5,293 nucleotides of DNA from an uncultured Lachnospiraceae bacterium (GTDB taxonomy: Bacteria > Bacillota > Clostridia > Lachnospirales > Lachnospiraceae), in NCBI GenBank assembly GCA_947594085.1, contig CANQEB010000187.1, forward strand, positions 1-5,293, given 5' to 3'. How positions within the stretch are numbered: the stretch's first letter is position 1; the number at the start of each line of letters is the position of its first letter. Under the pieces are notes generated by a model. That model did no database searches. It was not told where the DNA came from and was given only the letters and a program-made list of their open reading frames with translations. Below are positions 4,506 to 5,293 of the stretch, one piece after another. The position numbers and the translations under genes are program-made.

Positions 4506-5293
4506 TTATTTCGACTTCACAAACGGCTTACCGTTGGCCGCCGGCACATGCGACTTGCCCACGAACAGGATCAGCACGATGACCGTCACCACGTAAGGGA
4601 TCATCGAGATCAGCTGCGCCGAGACGATGTTGGAATTGCCGAGCACTACCTTCAGCCCGGTGCAGAAGCCGAACAGCAGACAGCCGAGCATCGCGCCCTG
4701 CGGGCGGAATTTTCCGAAGATCACGGCTGCGATCGCGATAAAGCCCTGTCCCACGATTGAAATCGGGCGAAATTGGTTCGTGATTGCCATCGTCACGCAG
4801 GCGCCGCCCAAACCGGCCAGAAAGCCGGAAATCGTCACGCAGAGGAACCTGGTGCGCAGCACGTTGATGCCGAGCGTCTCACAGGCCTGCGGATGCTCGC
4901 CGCACGCGCGCATGCGCAGACCAAAGCGCGTCTTGTAGAAAATAAACCAGACTACAATGACCGCGATAAGCACCAGATACGTCGTCGCGTAGTTCGTGAA
5001 CACATTCTTCATGAAAGTACCGAACACGGTCGTCGTGTCGAACGCGCCCTTGAACAGCAGCGGAATCTTGGCGGACGGGATCAGCGGCGTGGTGTCGGTC
5101 GAGTTGAACAGCGCCTTCGCCATCATGACCGCGATGCCGGGCGCGAGGAAATTGATCGCCGTGCCGGAGATCGTCTGGTCCGCGCCTAAACGAACCGTCG
5201 CCAATGCGTGAAGCATTCCGAACAGTGCCCCGGCAAGCCCTCCGCAAAGGAAGCCGATCCAGGGATTCCCTGTAAAGTGGGCGACCACACAGC
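4506..5293 (-). CDS. Nucleoside ABC transporter permease, NupQ/YufQ-like (5' partial)
   Basis: An integral membrane permease of the BPD_transp_2 family, in the branch that works with BmpA-type nucleoside-binding lipoproteins (for example B. subtilis NupNOPQ). It would form the channel half of an importer for purine or other nucleosides. About 262 codons are visible; the frame is open through the window edge (the codon before the GTG at 5288 is Cys), and homologues suggest some 40-50 residues are missing. Numbered from that GTG, hydrophobic segments lie at about 10-32, 42-61, 100-118, 148-169, 181-216 and 227-244. The cytoplasmic loop that contacts the ATPase is RFGLRMRACGEHPQACETLG (121-140), followed by SGFLAGLGGA (154-163) and GQGFIAIAAVIFGKFRPQGA (180-199). 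The Cys-rich loop and GEHP-ETLGIN pattern favour the second permease (Q type) over the first. A terminator follows, consistent with its being the last gene of the operon. Confidence 0.9.
   Translation of the reverse strand, partial: CVVAHFTGNPWIGFLCGGLAGALFGMLHALATVRLGADQTISGTAINFLAPGIAVMMAKALFNSTDTTPLIPSAKIPLLFKGAFDTTTVFGTFMKNVFTNYATTYLVLIAVIVVWFIFYKTRFGLRMRACGEHPQACETLGINVLRTRFLCVTISGFLAGLGGACVTMAITNQFRPISIVGQGFIAIAAVIFGKFRPQGAMLGCLLFGFCTGLKVVLGNSNIVSAQLISMIPYVVTVIVLILFVGKSHVPAANGKPFVKSK

Noticed and set aside
4773..5189. Plus-strand open frames antisense to the permease
   Set aside because: Low-complexity Arg/His/Asp-rich translation and no start signals; the permease frame on the other strand explains the sequence.

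Overview
The window looks like ordinary core chromosome of a Gram-positive anaerobe in the Clostridia, most likely Lachnospiraceae. This rests on three points seen in the sequence. An Asp23/YqhY-family gene lies directly upstream of nusB and xseA, the exonuclease VII protein resembles Lachnospiraceae homologues as I remember them, and the promoters and Shine-Dalgarno sites are typical of Firmicutes. The family assignment is inference. Every gene I can support is on the minus strand, so transcription runs from high to low coordinates. I see no mobile element, CRISPR array, tRNA or rRNA, and no gene-free stretch longer than about 160 bases.

Read in the direction of transcription, the window opens inside a nucleoside ABC transporter permease (4506-5293, NupQ/YufQ-like, 5' end outside the window). 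This is usually the last gene of a bmpA-ATPase-permease-permease operon, and a strong terminator hairpin follows it (4440-4487). The extended -10 promoter of the next unit sits inside that hairpin. It drives a two-gene operon of a small soluble bacterial PH-domain protein (4019-4399) and peptide chain release factor 3, prfC (2396-3997). prfC ends in a short tandem duplication, and an 11-bp hairpin that includes its stop codon follows (2375-2399).

A second promoter (TTGCAA-17-TATAAT, 2359-2387) overlaps that hairpin and drives the Asp23/YqhY-family gene (1914-2306), which has its own terminator (1860-1904). nusB (1362-1757) follows after a leader with a hairpin, then xseA (88-1290). The last 87 bases hold nested inverted repeats and possibly the first codons of a further gene; the expected xseB is not visible.

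The genes are housekeeping: nucleoside uptake, translation termination, a cell-envelope or acetyl-CoA-carboxylase-linked Asp23 protein, transcription antitermination for rRNA, and DNA repair. I did not find a new biological system. The most interesting structures are the two intergenic regions where a promoter is nested in the terminator of the upstream gene. In the clearest case, read-through RNA can form the hairpin but RNA started from the nested promoter cannot.
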